19,921 nucleotides of DNA from a halophilic archaeon J07HX64. Its GTDB lineage: Archaea > Halobacteriota > Halobacteria > Halobacteriales > Haloarculaceae. Within the stretch, counting starts at the first letter, position 1; each line of letters opens with the position of its first letter. The DNA lies in contig KE356579.1 of the NCBI GenBank assembly GCA_000416085.1, forward strand, positions 107,366-127,286, read 5' to 3'. Below, piece by piece: positions 6,329 to 13,715 of this stretch. Under the pieces are notes generated by a model. The model saw only the letters and a list, made by a program, of their open reading frames with translations. It had not been told where the DNA came from and did no database searches. The translations under genes were made by a program, and so were the position numbers.

Positions 6329-7294
6329 TTACTCCACGAAAGCCCCCGAGTCACTCGGTGCGACGACACTAACCCGGCCCTCGACACCGGCCGCATCGAG
6401 CGCTCGCTCGGCGGCAGTCACCGCCCGGTCGGTGTCGTCTGCGCCCGTGACACCGTAGACAGTCGGTCCCCAGGAGGACTGGCCCGCGCCGGTCACGGCC
6501 TCACTCTCCGACAGCGTCGCGACGAGGTCACCTGCGGGGGGACGGTAGACTCCACCCTGCTCGTCGGCGTACCACGCGCCGTTGAGTCGGCCGAGTCGCG
6601 CGACGGCCCGACCAAACGCCGTCCGCTCACCCGCGACAACCGCAGGAAGCAGTTTGCGGGTCAACAGGGTGGCGGCCTCGTCGGCGATACCCGGGTCGGC
6701 GTGTTCGACGGCGGTCCGCATCCTGCGGTCCTCGCCCTCGCCGCTCGGGCCGCGCTTCTCGCCTGCGGGTGTCACGAGCACGAACCGCCAGTCCTCGGGG
6801 AGTGTCCACCGGCCCAGCACCGGTGGCACGGTCCAGGTGCCCTGTTGCGGCGGGTCGGTGGTGAACCGCGCTGTCGGGTGGCCGATGTCGACGACGAACC
6901 CGCCGCGCTCGAACGTGGCGACACCGACGCCACTACGCCCGCCCCGGCCGAGTCGCGGCGCACGCTCCCGCGGCCTGGGCTCCAGCCCGTAAGCCCGTGC
7001 AACACCGGTCAGACAGGACAACGCGAGCTGTGTGCCGCTCCCCAGACCGGTGTGACGTGCGAACCGCTCCTCGACGGTGACCCGTGCCCCCTCGACACCG
7101 AGTTCCTCGACCACCGCCTCGAGATACGGCTCGACGGCCCCGTCGTCGCACTCGACAGCTGTTGCCTGCTCGACATCGACGACCAGTTGTGGCTCCGCCA
7201 GACCGACGCCGACACCGCCGTAGAGCCGTGGATGGGCGAGCGAGAGGTTCTGAAAGCCGAAATGCAGACGTGCGCCCGTCTCGACGGTGACCAT
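6329..7294 (-). CDS. Beta-ribofuranosylaminobenzene 5'-phosphate synthase family protein (GHMP superfamily)
   Basis: This 321-residue protein starts TVETGARLHFGFQNL, the characteristic opening of beta-RFAP synthases. The GHMP ATP/phosphate loop homologue follows at 81-93 (HTGLGSGTQLALS). GRGGRSGVGVATFERGG (116-132) is another family hallmark. In methanogens beta-RFAP synthase joins 4-hydroxybenzoate or p-aminobenzoate with PRPP as the first committed step of methanopterin synthesis. Haloarchaea are generally described as folate users, so the substrate and product here are uncertain. The protein is full length with no obvious missing motif. An A/T box 22-28 bases upstream of the ATG supports the start. 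It converges with aroD, which belongs to a pathway supplying related aromatics; that neighbourhood is suggestive only. Confidence 0.85.
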   Translation of the reverse strand: MVTVETGARLHFGFQNLSLAHPRLYGGVGVGLAEPQLVVDVEQATAVECDDGAVEPYLEAVVEELGVEGARVTVEERFARHTGLGSGTQLALSCLTGVARAYGLEPRPRERAPRLGRGGRSGVGVATFERGGFVVDIGHPTARFTTDPPQQGTWTVPPVLGRWTLPEDWRFVLVTPAGEKRGPSGEGEDRRMRTAVEHADPGIADEAATLLTRKLLPAVVAGERTAFGRAVARLGRLNGAWYADEQGGVYRPPAGDLVATLSESEAVTGAGQSSWGPTVYGVTGADDTDRAVTAAERALDAAGVEGRVSVVAPSDSGAFVE

Positions 7295-7315
7295 ACACTG
7301 TGTTGGGACGCGGCG

Positions 7316-7322
7316 AAAATAA
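7316..7322 (-). promoter_or_regulatory. TATA box of the RFAP-synthase-family gene
   Basis: TTATTTT on the reverse strand lies 22-28 bases before the ATG at 7294, in GC-rich surroundings. The spacing fits a leaderless transcript. Confidence 0.45.
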
Positions 7323-7690
7323 GGGGCCGGGGAACCGCCCGCGAGAGTAGACTAAGGTCACCCGGTGCGCGTCGTCTCGCAGTCGAGACCCCGGTGTGCC
7401 TAGTCGACCGACGAGAGCAGCGTCCCGTGAGGCCCGACAGACCAGATGGGAGTCACAGCCACAGTCCGAGCAACCGAACTCGGGGACACGCTCGCCATCG
7501 ACGGCCTGTGCGACGGCACACTCGCTGTCGGCCCCGACGGTCCGGTGGTCGACCCGAACATCAGCTGTGGGACGGTACGAACGAGTCTGTGACAGAGAGA
7601 CGTGTCGGAACCCCCAAGCGAGAGGGTGTGTATCTCGCGACAACCCTGTCTGGCCGGACACGACTGATCGGTACTACGCCTGATTCAGCA
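7323..7690. other. Region without an assigned gene; short open frames on both strands
   Basis: Two weak candidates overlap here. On the forward strand an ATG at 7446 opens 48 codons ending at 7592, with an acidic composition (start MGVTATVRATELGD) but no promoter-like box at the right distance. On the reverse strand the frame through about 7590-7390 encodes a VDGERVPEFGCSDCGCDSHL segment with four Cys resembling half of a zinc ribbon, but no start codon is well placed. Either could be a gene relic. Neither can be assigned. Confidence 0.4.
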
Positions 7691-7694
7691 AGGG

Positions 7695-7703
7695 ATAATA
7701 TAA
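7695..7703 (+). promoter_or_regulatory. TATA box of the two-TM protein gene
   Basis: ATAATATAA lies 21-29 bases before the ATG at 7724. It is one of the clearest A/T boxes in the window and marks the real start inside a much longer open frame that begins at 6308. Confidence 0.55.
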
Positions 7704-7723
7704 GAGAGATAGAAGATGTTCGT

Positions 7724-8497
7724 ATGGATATCCCCGGAACGAACTCTCCTTTGTTGCGTGATGTCCTCCTGCGGTTGCTCGTGCTCGGTCTTCTCACGGC
7801 GCCGCTGTGGGTTACTGTAGTGGATATCGACGAGCCGACACACACGTACGACCGCACGGAGGTAGTGGTGAACGACACCAGAATCGAGTACGCCGACCGG
7901 GGGCCCCCTGCGAGGGCCGGGCCACTCAGTGACGATATCAAGTGTACCGGGTACGACCCACGCGCGTGCGCGCTCGAGCGACACCTCGCCGATGGCGGGT
8001 CAGCACCGAGCCGTATTTACGCTACACGCGTCGTTGGTGGCGACCCCAGCGTCCTCGAGGCCGATTATCGGTACGTCCAGGTCGAGGGTGCGGTCTATCG
8101 GGCAGCAGCCGAGAGTAACACTTCGGCACAGCGTATGAATGGGTTGTACCGTGTGGATGCAACCCTCGAACCCGTTGATGCCGACATCGCTCTCTCGGAT
8201 GTGTCTCTTGAACCAGACCATGTCCCCTCTGTCGTCGCAAAGACCGCACGGGGTGGTCCCACAACGAGCGAAAACGAGGTTGATGTTCCCGAGACACCGA
8301 TTGAACTCGACGACGGCACGTACTATCGGGTGTATCTACAGTCAAGTTCAAACGAATCCCCGTTGATAGAGAATAGATTCTCGGGTTTCCTCCCACTTTT
8401 GATAACATTTGCTCCACCGTTTGTTGGTATGTACATCCTTATTCGGCTCCCGCGACAGTTCGAAATCTCCTACGTCGGGAACAGAAACCGCGACTGA
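7724..8497 (+). CDS. Membrane protein with two TM helices and an extracytoplasmic domain
   Basis: The product is 257 residues. A hydrophobic helix at about 11-33 (LLVLGLLTAPLWVTVV) is followed by an acidic domain of about 185 residues rich in Asp, Thr and Tyr. This holds two Cys (74 and 82) that could pair outside the cell. A second helix at 219-241 precedes a short basic tail. This suggests both termini are inside and the middle domain faces out, though the topology is inferred. I do not recognise the domain. The same frame is open back to 6308, but that stretch is antisense to the RFAP-synthase gene and basic in composition, so the ATG at 7724, with a strong TATA box, is the start. Confidence 0.75.
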   Translation: MDIPGTNSPLLRDVLLRLLVLGLLTAPLWVTVVDIDEPTHTYDRTEVVVNDTRIEYADRGPPARAGPLSDDIKCTGYDPRACALERHLADGGSAPSRIYATRVVGGDPSVLEADYRYVQVEGAVYRAAAESNTSAQRMNGLYRVDATLEPVDADIALSDVSLEPDHVPSVVAKTARGGPTTSENEVDVPETPIELDDGTYYRVYLQSSSNESPLIENRFSGFLPLLITFAPPFVGMYILIRLPRQFEISYVGNRNRD

Positions 8498-8563
8498 GGA
8501 ACCGGTTCACACGACAGACCCGGTCCCGGGACAGTGTCGGACTGTCACGCGCGGCATCGCTGG

Positions 8564-8570
8564 CTTTTTG
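8564..8570 (+). promoter_or_regulatory. A/T box upstream of the four-TM protein gene
   Basis: CTTTTTG lies 25-31 bases before the GTG at 8595. It fits a leaderless start at that GTG. The T-run could equally serve as the terminator of the gene ending at 8497. Confidence 0.35.
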
Positions 8571-8594
8571 TTCGTCTGAACTGACGAATGAGAC

Positions 8595-9083
8595 GTGACG
8601 GAGACACGCACGTCACTGCCGGTCGCCGCCGCGATGTTCGCCGGGGCAGTCATTCTCGTCGGGTTGCCGGTGACGGGAGTCGCGATGGCGCTGTCCGGGG
8701 AACTGCTCGCGGTCCTCGGTGTCGCGGACGCCCTCGGAGCGACTGACACAGTCGGTGCCGTGGTGTCTCTGACTGTCTTTCTCTCGGCCGTGCTGCTCGG
8801 ACTGAAAGTTGCTTACGAGGTGACGGCGCTCCGACTGCACGGTGTCGAAGCACTCGACCGTGGGTCACGGCTGGCGTCTCTCACCCGCCACGCTCTCTTG
8901 GGTCTGTGCGTGCTCGCTGTCCTCGCAGGCGTGACGCGACTGGGTCTGTCCGCGGTACTGGGCGCCGAGACACGTCTAGTGACAGCCCTCGGTGCGCTGC
9001 TGGTCCTCGCTGTGCTGGCTGTCGTCCTCTGGTCTGCCCGGGAGTTCGCCGACAGCTATCGGGGTGGACGGGAAACCCGGTGA
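8595..9083 (+). CDS. Four-TM membrane protein of unknown function
   Basis: This 162-residue protein begins with GTG (VTETRTSLPVAAA). Four hydrophobic stretches lie at about 10-32, 53-75, 98-120 and 127-148, with a short charged tail (REFADSYRGGRETR). An ATG seven bases upstream is in another frame. There are no conserved polar motifs within the helices and I do not recognise a family. The gene is co-directional with the two-TM protein 97 bases upstream but seems to have its own A/T box. A 41-codon membrane gene on the other strand converges on it from 9346. Confidence 0.72.
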   Translation: MTETRTSLPVAAAMFAGAVILVGLPVTGVAMALSGELLAVLGVADALGATDTVGAVVSLTVFLSAVLLGLKVAYEVTALRLHGVEALDRGSRLASLTRHALLGLCVLAVLAGVTRLGLSAVLGAETRLVTALGALLVLAVLAVVLWSAREFADSYRGGRETR

Positions 9084-9220
9084 GTTCCCGTCTGCTTGAG
9101 CGAAACAGCCACCGACTTGCCGATATCGCAACCGACTGCCGTGCAAGACTCGGAGGTTCTGTACAGTGTCAGAGACTCGCGGTAACAGAACAGGTGACCC
9201 GGTCTGTCTGTTAGCTGGCA

Positions 9221-9346
9221 CTATCTCCTGCGATGACCGATCTCGAACTCCATGATCCCGAAAACCCAGAGCAACAGCGCCAGCAGTACGATCAGCAGTA
9301 GACCCCATAGCACGTCACGACTCGGGAGTTGTGAACGCCAATCCAT
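9221..9346 (-). CDS. 41-residue single-pass membrane miniprotein
   Basis: An ATG at 9346 opens 41 codons to a TAG at 9221-9223. The product has a polar N-terminus (MDWRSQLPSR), one strongly hydrophobic helix at about 11-32 (VLWGLLLIVLLALLLWVFG) and a charged end (EFEIGHRRR). The sharp hydrophobic block with flanking charges is unlikely to arise by chance in an intergenic gap. It diverges from lhr across about 137 bases. Only a weak A/T box (GTATCTTG, about 26-33 bases upstream) precedes it. The function is unknown. Single-pass miniproteins often bind larger membrane complexes, but no partner can be named here. Confidence 0.6.
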   Translation of the reverse strand: MDWRSQLPSRDVLWGLLLIVLLALLLWVFGIMEFEIGHRRR

Positions 9347-9452
9347 ATTATCTATCTCTGTTCCCACAGTACAAGATACGAGTGCGCGGTCCTCCGAGCG
9401 AGAAACTGTCCACCCGAGGATATCGAGGGTGTACCGCCCCTGCTCCGACGCG

Positions 9453-9459
9453 CTTAATC
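9453..9459 (+). promoter_or_regulatory. Probable TATA box of lhr
   Basis: CTTAATC lies 25-31 bases before the ATG at 9484. This fits a leaderless transcript; no ribosome-binding site is seen. Confidence 0.45.
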
Positions 9460-9483
9460 GGCCGAATCCCCTATCGACGGTAG

Positions 9484-12321
9484 ATGAGCGATAGCGAACT
9501 CGTCGGCGGTGCTTCGGCGTTCACCACCCTCGGCGACGAGGTGCGTGGGGCGCTCTCCGAGCGGGGGTTCGAGACACCAACCGAGCCACAGCGCCGCGCC
9601 CTCCCGGCGCTGGCCGCCGGGAGGAACGTCCTCGCAATCGCGCCGACCGGCAGCGGCAAGACCGAAACCGCGATGTTGCCGGTGTTCGACTCGCTGGTGG
9701 GCACCGAGCGCCACGGTATCGGTGCGCTGTACATCACACCGCTGCGTGCACTCAACCGGGATATGCGCGAGCGCCTGGACTGGTGGGGCCAGACACTGGA
9801 CCTCGATATCGACGTGCGCCACGGTGACACGACAGACTACCAGCGCCAGAAACAGGCCGACGACCCACCGGACGTGCTCGTGACCACACCCGAGACGCTG
9901 CAGGCGATGTTCACCGGCAGCAAACTCCGGCGGGCCCTCTCCGATGTCGAGCACGTCGTCGTCGACGAGATTCATGAACTCGCGGTCTCGAAGCGGGGCG
10001 CCCAGATGGCGATTGCGCTTGAACGACTGCGCACGCTCGCGGACCCGTTCCAGCGAATCGGCCTCTCCGCGACCGTCGAGGACCCCGAGGAGATCGCGGC
10101 GCTGCTGACCGGCGACCGGGACTGTTCCATCGCGGAGGTGTCGGTGGGGTCGGCGCTGGATATCGATGTCCGCTGTCCCGAGGTCGTCGACGGGGACGAG
10201 CGCCTCGGACGGGAACTGGTCACCGACAGCGAGGTTGCCAGCCACGTCCGGGCGATCGACGAGATAATCACGGCACACGAGGCGACACTGGTGTTCGTCA
10301 ACACACGTCAGACCGCGGAGGCGCTGGGCTCGCGGCTGAAGGAGTACGGCACAGACCTCGGTATCCACCACGGTTCGCTGGCCCGTGACTCCCGCATCGA
10401 CGTGGAGTCGCGGTTCAAAGCGGGGGAGCTCGATGCCCTGCTGTGTACCTCCTCGATGGAACTGGGTATCGACGTGGGCCACGTCGACCACGTCGTCCAG
10501 TACAACAGCCCCCGGCAGGTCGCCCGACTGCTCCAGCGGATCGGGCGGGCGGGCCACCGTGAGGGTGATATCTCGTCGGGGACTATCGTCGCGAGCCACC
10601 CCGACGACGTGCTTGAATCGCTGGTGGTCGCCCGCCGTGCACGAGAGGGGGCTGTCGAACCCGCGGCGATCCACCACGGCAGTCTCGACACCGTCGCCAA
10701 CCAGATTGCGGGGTTGGTGATGGAACGGGGGGATATCCGGGCGATGCGGGCCTACGAGCTGATAACCCGGGCGTACCCGTTCGGAGACCTCGACGCCACG
10801 ACGTTCAAACAGGTCGTCCAGGAGCTCGCCGAGAACCGGATCATCTGGCTCGACGAGGAGGCCGACCGGTTGGAGAAGCGACGCGGCACCTGGGAGTACT
10901 TCTACCGCAATCTCTCGATGATCCCCGACGAGACAACCTACGATGTCGAGGATGTCGCGAGCGGTGACCAGGTCGGCACACTCGACGAGCGGTTCGTCGT
11001 CAACTTCGCGACCCCGGGTGAGGTGTTCGTCCAGCGCGGCGAGATGTGGCGCATCACAGAGATCGACGAGGAGGAGGAAACGGTGACGGTCTCACCGATC
11101 GAGGACCCCGCCGGCGAGGTGCCCTCCTGGACCGGTCAGGAGATACCGGTCGCCCGGGAGGTTGCCGCCGATGTCGGACAGCTCCGGGGTGTCGTCGGTC
11201 AGCAACTGGCCGGCGGCGCCACGCCCGCGGCGGTCGCCCGGGACTGTGCCGGCCGCTACGAGGTCGACCCCGAGACGGTGCTCGCGGGGCTGGACCAGCT
11301 CACGGCGCAGGTTGCCGATGACCACCCGGTGCCGACCGACCGGCGAGTTGTCGTCGAATCCGGTGGCGGGTCGGTCGTAGTAAACGCCTGTCTGGGCCAC
11401 CAGACAAACGAGACACTCGGCCGCCTGCTCTCGGCGCTGCTGGGTCAACAGGTCGGCGCGACGGTCGGTATGGAGGTCGACCCCTACCGGATCGAACTCG
11501 ACGTGCCCCGCGGTGTCGGCGCGAGCAACGTCGTGTCGGTTCTGAACGAAACCGACCCGACACACGTCGGCGCCCTGTTAGAGCGAAGTCTCAGGAACGC
11601 CGACGCGCTCAAGTTCAAACTCGCACAGGTTGCGGCCACGTTCGGCACGCTGAAGAGCTGGCGCGGCTCCAACCGCTTCGGTCGGGGCCGCCTGCTCGAT
11701 GCCCTGGAGGACACCCCCGTCTACGACGAGGCGCTCCGGGAGCTCCGCCACGAGGAGCTCGCAGTCGAGAGCGCCGCCGATGTGCTCGCGGCGATTCAGG
11801 CCGACGAACTCACCGTCGAGGTCCACGGCGAGCACACACCGATCGGGACCGGCGGCCGCAGCGCCGGCCAGGAGCTGCTCACCCCCGAGAACGCCGACGC
11901 GAGTGTCATCCAGACTGTGAAAGACCGTATCCAGACCGACCGGGTCATTCTCCTCTGTCTGCACTGCCAGAACTGGAAGCTCCGGACACAGGTGAAACGC
12001 GTTCCCGACCAGCCACAGTGTCCCGAGTGTGAGTCGACCCGGGTCGCCGCCCTCAACCCCTGGGATGAGGAGACTGTCTCGGCGGTGCGCTCCGGTGACA
12101 AGGACGACGAACAGGAGAAACAGACCCAGCGGGCCTACCGGGCGGGTAGTCTGGTCCAGAGCCACGGCAAACAGGCCGTCATCGCGCTCGCCGCCCGGGG
12201 TGTCGGTCCCCACAACGCCGCCCGCATAATCAACAAACTCCGCGAGGACGAAACCGAGTTCTACCGCGATATCCTCTCCCGCGAGCGCGAGTACGCCCGC
12301 ACCCGGTCGTTCTGGGACTAA
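9484..12321 (+). CDS. lhr: Lhr family ATP-dependent DNA helicase
   Basis: This 945-residue superfamily 2 helicase has the Q-motif region (TPTEPQ, 31-36), Walker A APTGSGKTE (53-61), DEIH box (161-164), SAT (195-197), VNTRQTAEALG (272-282), HHGSL (295-299), SSMELGIDVGHVDHVVQ (323-339) and QRIGRAGH (351-358). The STSSMELGID-like and SPRQVARLLQRIGRAGH signatures identify Lhr, a 3'-5' translocase with a winged-helix and Lhr-specific C-terminal half. Near the end is a zinc ribbon, C825-x2-C828 and C846-x2-C849, seen in the longer archaeal forms. It is thought to act in replication-coupled DNA repair. The gene is complete. Its last codons (ARTRSFWD, stop) belong to a 30-base tandem triplication that continues past the stop, so the protein itself is unaltered. 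Confidence 0.95.
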   Translation: MSDSELVGGASAFTTLGDEVRGALSERGFETPTEPQRRALPALAAGRNVLAIAPTGSGKTETAMLPVFDSLVGTERHGIGALYITPLRALNRDMRERLDWWGQTLDLDIDVRHGDTTDYQRQKQADDPPDVLVTTPETLQAMFTGSKLRRALSDVEHVVVDEIHELAVSKRGAQMAIALERLRTLADPFQRIGLSATVEDPEEIAALLTGDRDCSIAEVSVGSALDIDVRCPEVVDGDERLGRELVTDSEVASHVRAIDEIITAHEATLVFVNTRQTAEALGSRLKEYGTDLGIHHGSLARDSRIDVESRFKAGELDALLCTSSMELGIDVGHVDHVVQYNSPRQVARLLQRIGRAGHREGDISSGTIVASHPDDVLESLVVARRAREGAVEPAAIHHGSLDTVANQIAGLVMERGDIRAMRAYELITRAYPFGDLDATTFKQVVQELAENRIIWLDEEADRLEKRRGTWEYFYRNLSMIPDETTYDVEDVASGDQVGTLDERFVVNFATPGEVFVQRGEMWRITEIDEEEETVTVSPIEDPAGEVPSWTGQEIPVAREVAADVGQLRGVVGQQLAGGATPAAVARDCAGRYEVDPETVLAGLDQLTAQVADDHPVPTDRRVVVESGGGSVVVNACLGHQTNETLGRLLSALLGQQVGATVGMEVDPYRIELDVPRGVGASNVVSVLNETDPTHVGALLERSLRNADALKFKLAQVAATFGTLKSWRGSNRFGRGRLLDALEDTPVYDEALRELRHEELAVESAADVLAAIQADELTVEVHGEHTPIGTGGRSAGQELLTPENADASVIQTVKDRIQTDRVILLCLHCQNWKLRTQVKRVPDQPQCPECESTRVAALNPWDEETVSAVRSGDKDDEQEKQTQRAYRAGSLVQSHGKQAVIALAARGVGPHNAARIINKLREDETEFYRDILSREREYARTRSFWD

Positions 12322-12382
12322 CAGGCCCGCACCCGGTCGTTCTGGGACTAACAGGCCCGCACCCGGTCGTTCTGGGACTAAC
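12296..12382 (+). repeat. Tandem triplication of the lhr 3' end (30-base unit, 2.9 copies)
   Basis: A 30-base unit starting CCCGCACCCGGTCG and containing TTCTGGGACTAACAGG occurs at 12296-12325, 12326-12355 and, truncated by three bases, 12356-12382. The first copy encodes the final lhr codons and the TAA. The next two lie after the stop in the same frame and would encode the same tail with its own stop. Copies are identical over the shared length, so the event is recent or still active, most likely replication slippage. Confidence 0.97.
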
Positions 12383-12474
12383 CGGACGACCGCGACGGTG
12401 ACTGCCGGTCCCGTGGCCGGTTTGTCGTCCGACGAATCAAAAGATGGATACCGTGTAAGTACCAAAGCAATTTC

Positions 12475-13011
12475 ATGTCTACTTATCGGACTCGGACGTG
12501 GCACGTCGTGGTGGCGTGCGTGATACTAGGCACTCTGACCCTCGTCGACCCCGTCGCCGCACAGGAGCGGGGGCCAGCAGACACCGGGGTTTCACCGCTG
12601 GTCGAGGCAGTCGCCGCGATGGGTTTCACGCTCGTCGCCGGCGGACTCCTGGTCAAGTTCGCCCGAGATTTCACAGAGGGGTTCATCGATACGATGGTCG
12701 AGAACGCCGTCTCGTCGTTTCTGATCGGTCTGATGCTCTCCATGGCACTTGGGTTCCTCGTCCTCCTATCCCCGTCGCTCGGGATACTGCCTGCGATCCC
12801 GTTTCTCATTGCCTTGCTCGTCTTCACTCCGATGGGTTACCTCACAGTCGGGGGTCTGGTCGCAGACTCGTGGGGCGGTTCGCTTCTGGTCGGAGTTGTG
12901 ATTGCGGGACTGGCGACCACTATTCCCGTTATCGGACCGGCGGGAGGGTTCGTCATCTCTGCAACGTCCGTCGGTGCGTTTCTCGTCTCTCTGTGGGGGT
13001 CGGGCAGCTAG
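12475..13011 (+). CDS. Exported multi-pass membrane protein of unknown function
   Basis: This is a 178-residue product. Residues 1-30 look like a signal peptide: basic MSTYRTRTWH, a hydrophobic core, and VAAQE with a likely cleavage after the AQ. Four or five hydrophobic segments follow (about 44-62, 78-98, 102-128, 134-152 and 156-174), rich in Gly and Pro turns (SPSLGILPAIPF, IPVIGPAGG). It carries no catalytic motif I can recognise. It is co-directional with lhr but 153 bases downstream, beyond the triplicated sequence, and only a weak A/T element is seen before the ATG. Its stop is 52 bases from the converging methyltransferase gene. Confidence 0.75.
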   Translation: MSTYRTRTWHVVVACVILGTLTLVDPVAAQERGPADTGVSPLVEAVAAMGFTLVAGGLLVKFARDFTEGFIDTMVENAVSSFLIGLMLSMALGFLVLLSPSLGILPAIPFLIALLVFTPMGYLTVGGLVADSWGGSLLVGVVIAGLATTIPVIGPAGGFVISATSVGAFLVSLWGSGS

Positions 13012-13063
13012 GAGCCTGACCGCCGGAGGCAGTTTGTTGCTATCACCGACAGCACACGCGCCG

Positions 13064-13690
13064 TCACTCGGACAGCACAGCCAAGAAAAAGGGCTTCTCG
13101 CCGTCCTCGGTGGTCGGGTCGTGCACGTCCCAGACACCCCGAATCTCGAACCCCGAGTCCCGCAGTTGCTCGCAGGTCGCCTCCCGGCCGGCCATCGACC
13201 AGTGCATCTCCGTGCCGGTGTCCAGCCAGTCCGGGTTGGAGCCGCGCCACTCGCCGGTCCCCTCGGTGACGAGCAGGCTCCCACCGGGGCGGAGCACCCG
13301 CGCGAACTCCCCGATGACGGTCCGGTGCTCCGCGAGTGGGACGTGGATCAGTGAGTAAAGCGCCGCGACGGCGTCGAACGAACCGGCGGCGAACGGGAGT
13401 GCGGTCATATCGCCCTGCACGAGCGCAGCAGGGAGGCGGTCCCGCGCCAGGCCGAGTTGCTCCCGGGAAAAATCCAGCCCGACACCGGTCCGGCCTGCCA
13501 CCCGCAGCGGGGTGTCACCCGGCCCACAGCCGGCGGCGAGCAGGCGGTCATCGTCGTCGAGACCGTCACAGAACCGCTCGATAGGCTCCGGGTCGTCGTG
13601 CAGTTCATCGCTGTACTGGTCGGCGTATCCGTCGGCCATCTCGTCGTAGGCCCGCCGCACGGCGTGGCGCTCGTCCTCGGCCTCCTCCAT
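13064..13690 (-). CDS. Class I SAM-dependent methyltransferase
   Basis: This is a 208-residue methyltransferase of the Methyltransf_11/25 type. SAM-binding motif I is AAGCGPG (52-58), an acidic residue ending strand 2 is Asp73 (GVGLDFS), and GDMTALPF follows at 93-100. Motif II is SFDAVAALYSLIHVP (104-118) and motif III is RVLRPGGSLLVTEG (131-144). The N-terminal helix (YDEMADGYADQYSDE) is typical of the family. The substrate cannot be inferred. The ATG at 13690 follows the DUF418 stop by 25 bases in the same direction, so the pair is probably one transcript. The same frame stays open upstream to 14161, but that part is a shadow of DUF418. The C-terminal half (from about 150) is family-variable. 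Confidence 0.9.
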   Translation of the reverse strand: MEEAEDERHAVRRAYDEMADGYADQYSDELHDDPEPIERFCDGLDDDDRLLAAGCGPGDTPLRVAGRTGVGLDFSREQLGLARDRLPAALVQGDMTALPFAAGSFDAVAALYSLIHVPLAEHRTVIGEFARVLRPGGSLLVTEGTGEWRGSNPDWLDTGTEMHWSMAGREATCEQLRDSGFEIRGVWDVHDPTTEDGEKPFFLAVLSE

Positions 13691-13715
13691 ACCGGAGGAT
13701 GGTGGCGACGGTAGT

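Noticed and set aside
6308..8497. A 729-codon forward open frame
   Set aside because: The first two thirds are antisense to the RFAP-synthase gene and basic in composition. Only the part from the ATG at 7724, preceded by a TATA box, looks like a protein.
12296..12382. Direct repeats considered as a CRISPR array or attachment site
   Set aside because: The units are contiguous with no spacers and copy the lhr coding end, so this is a tandem duplication. No integrase or tRNA is nearby.
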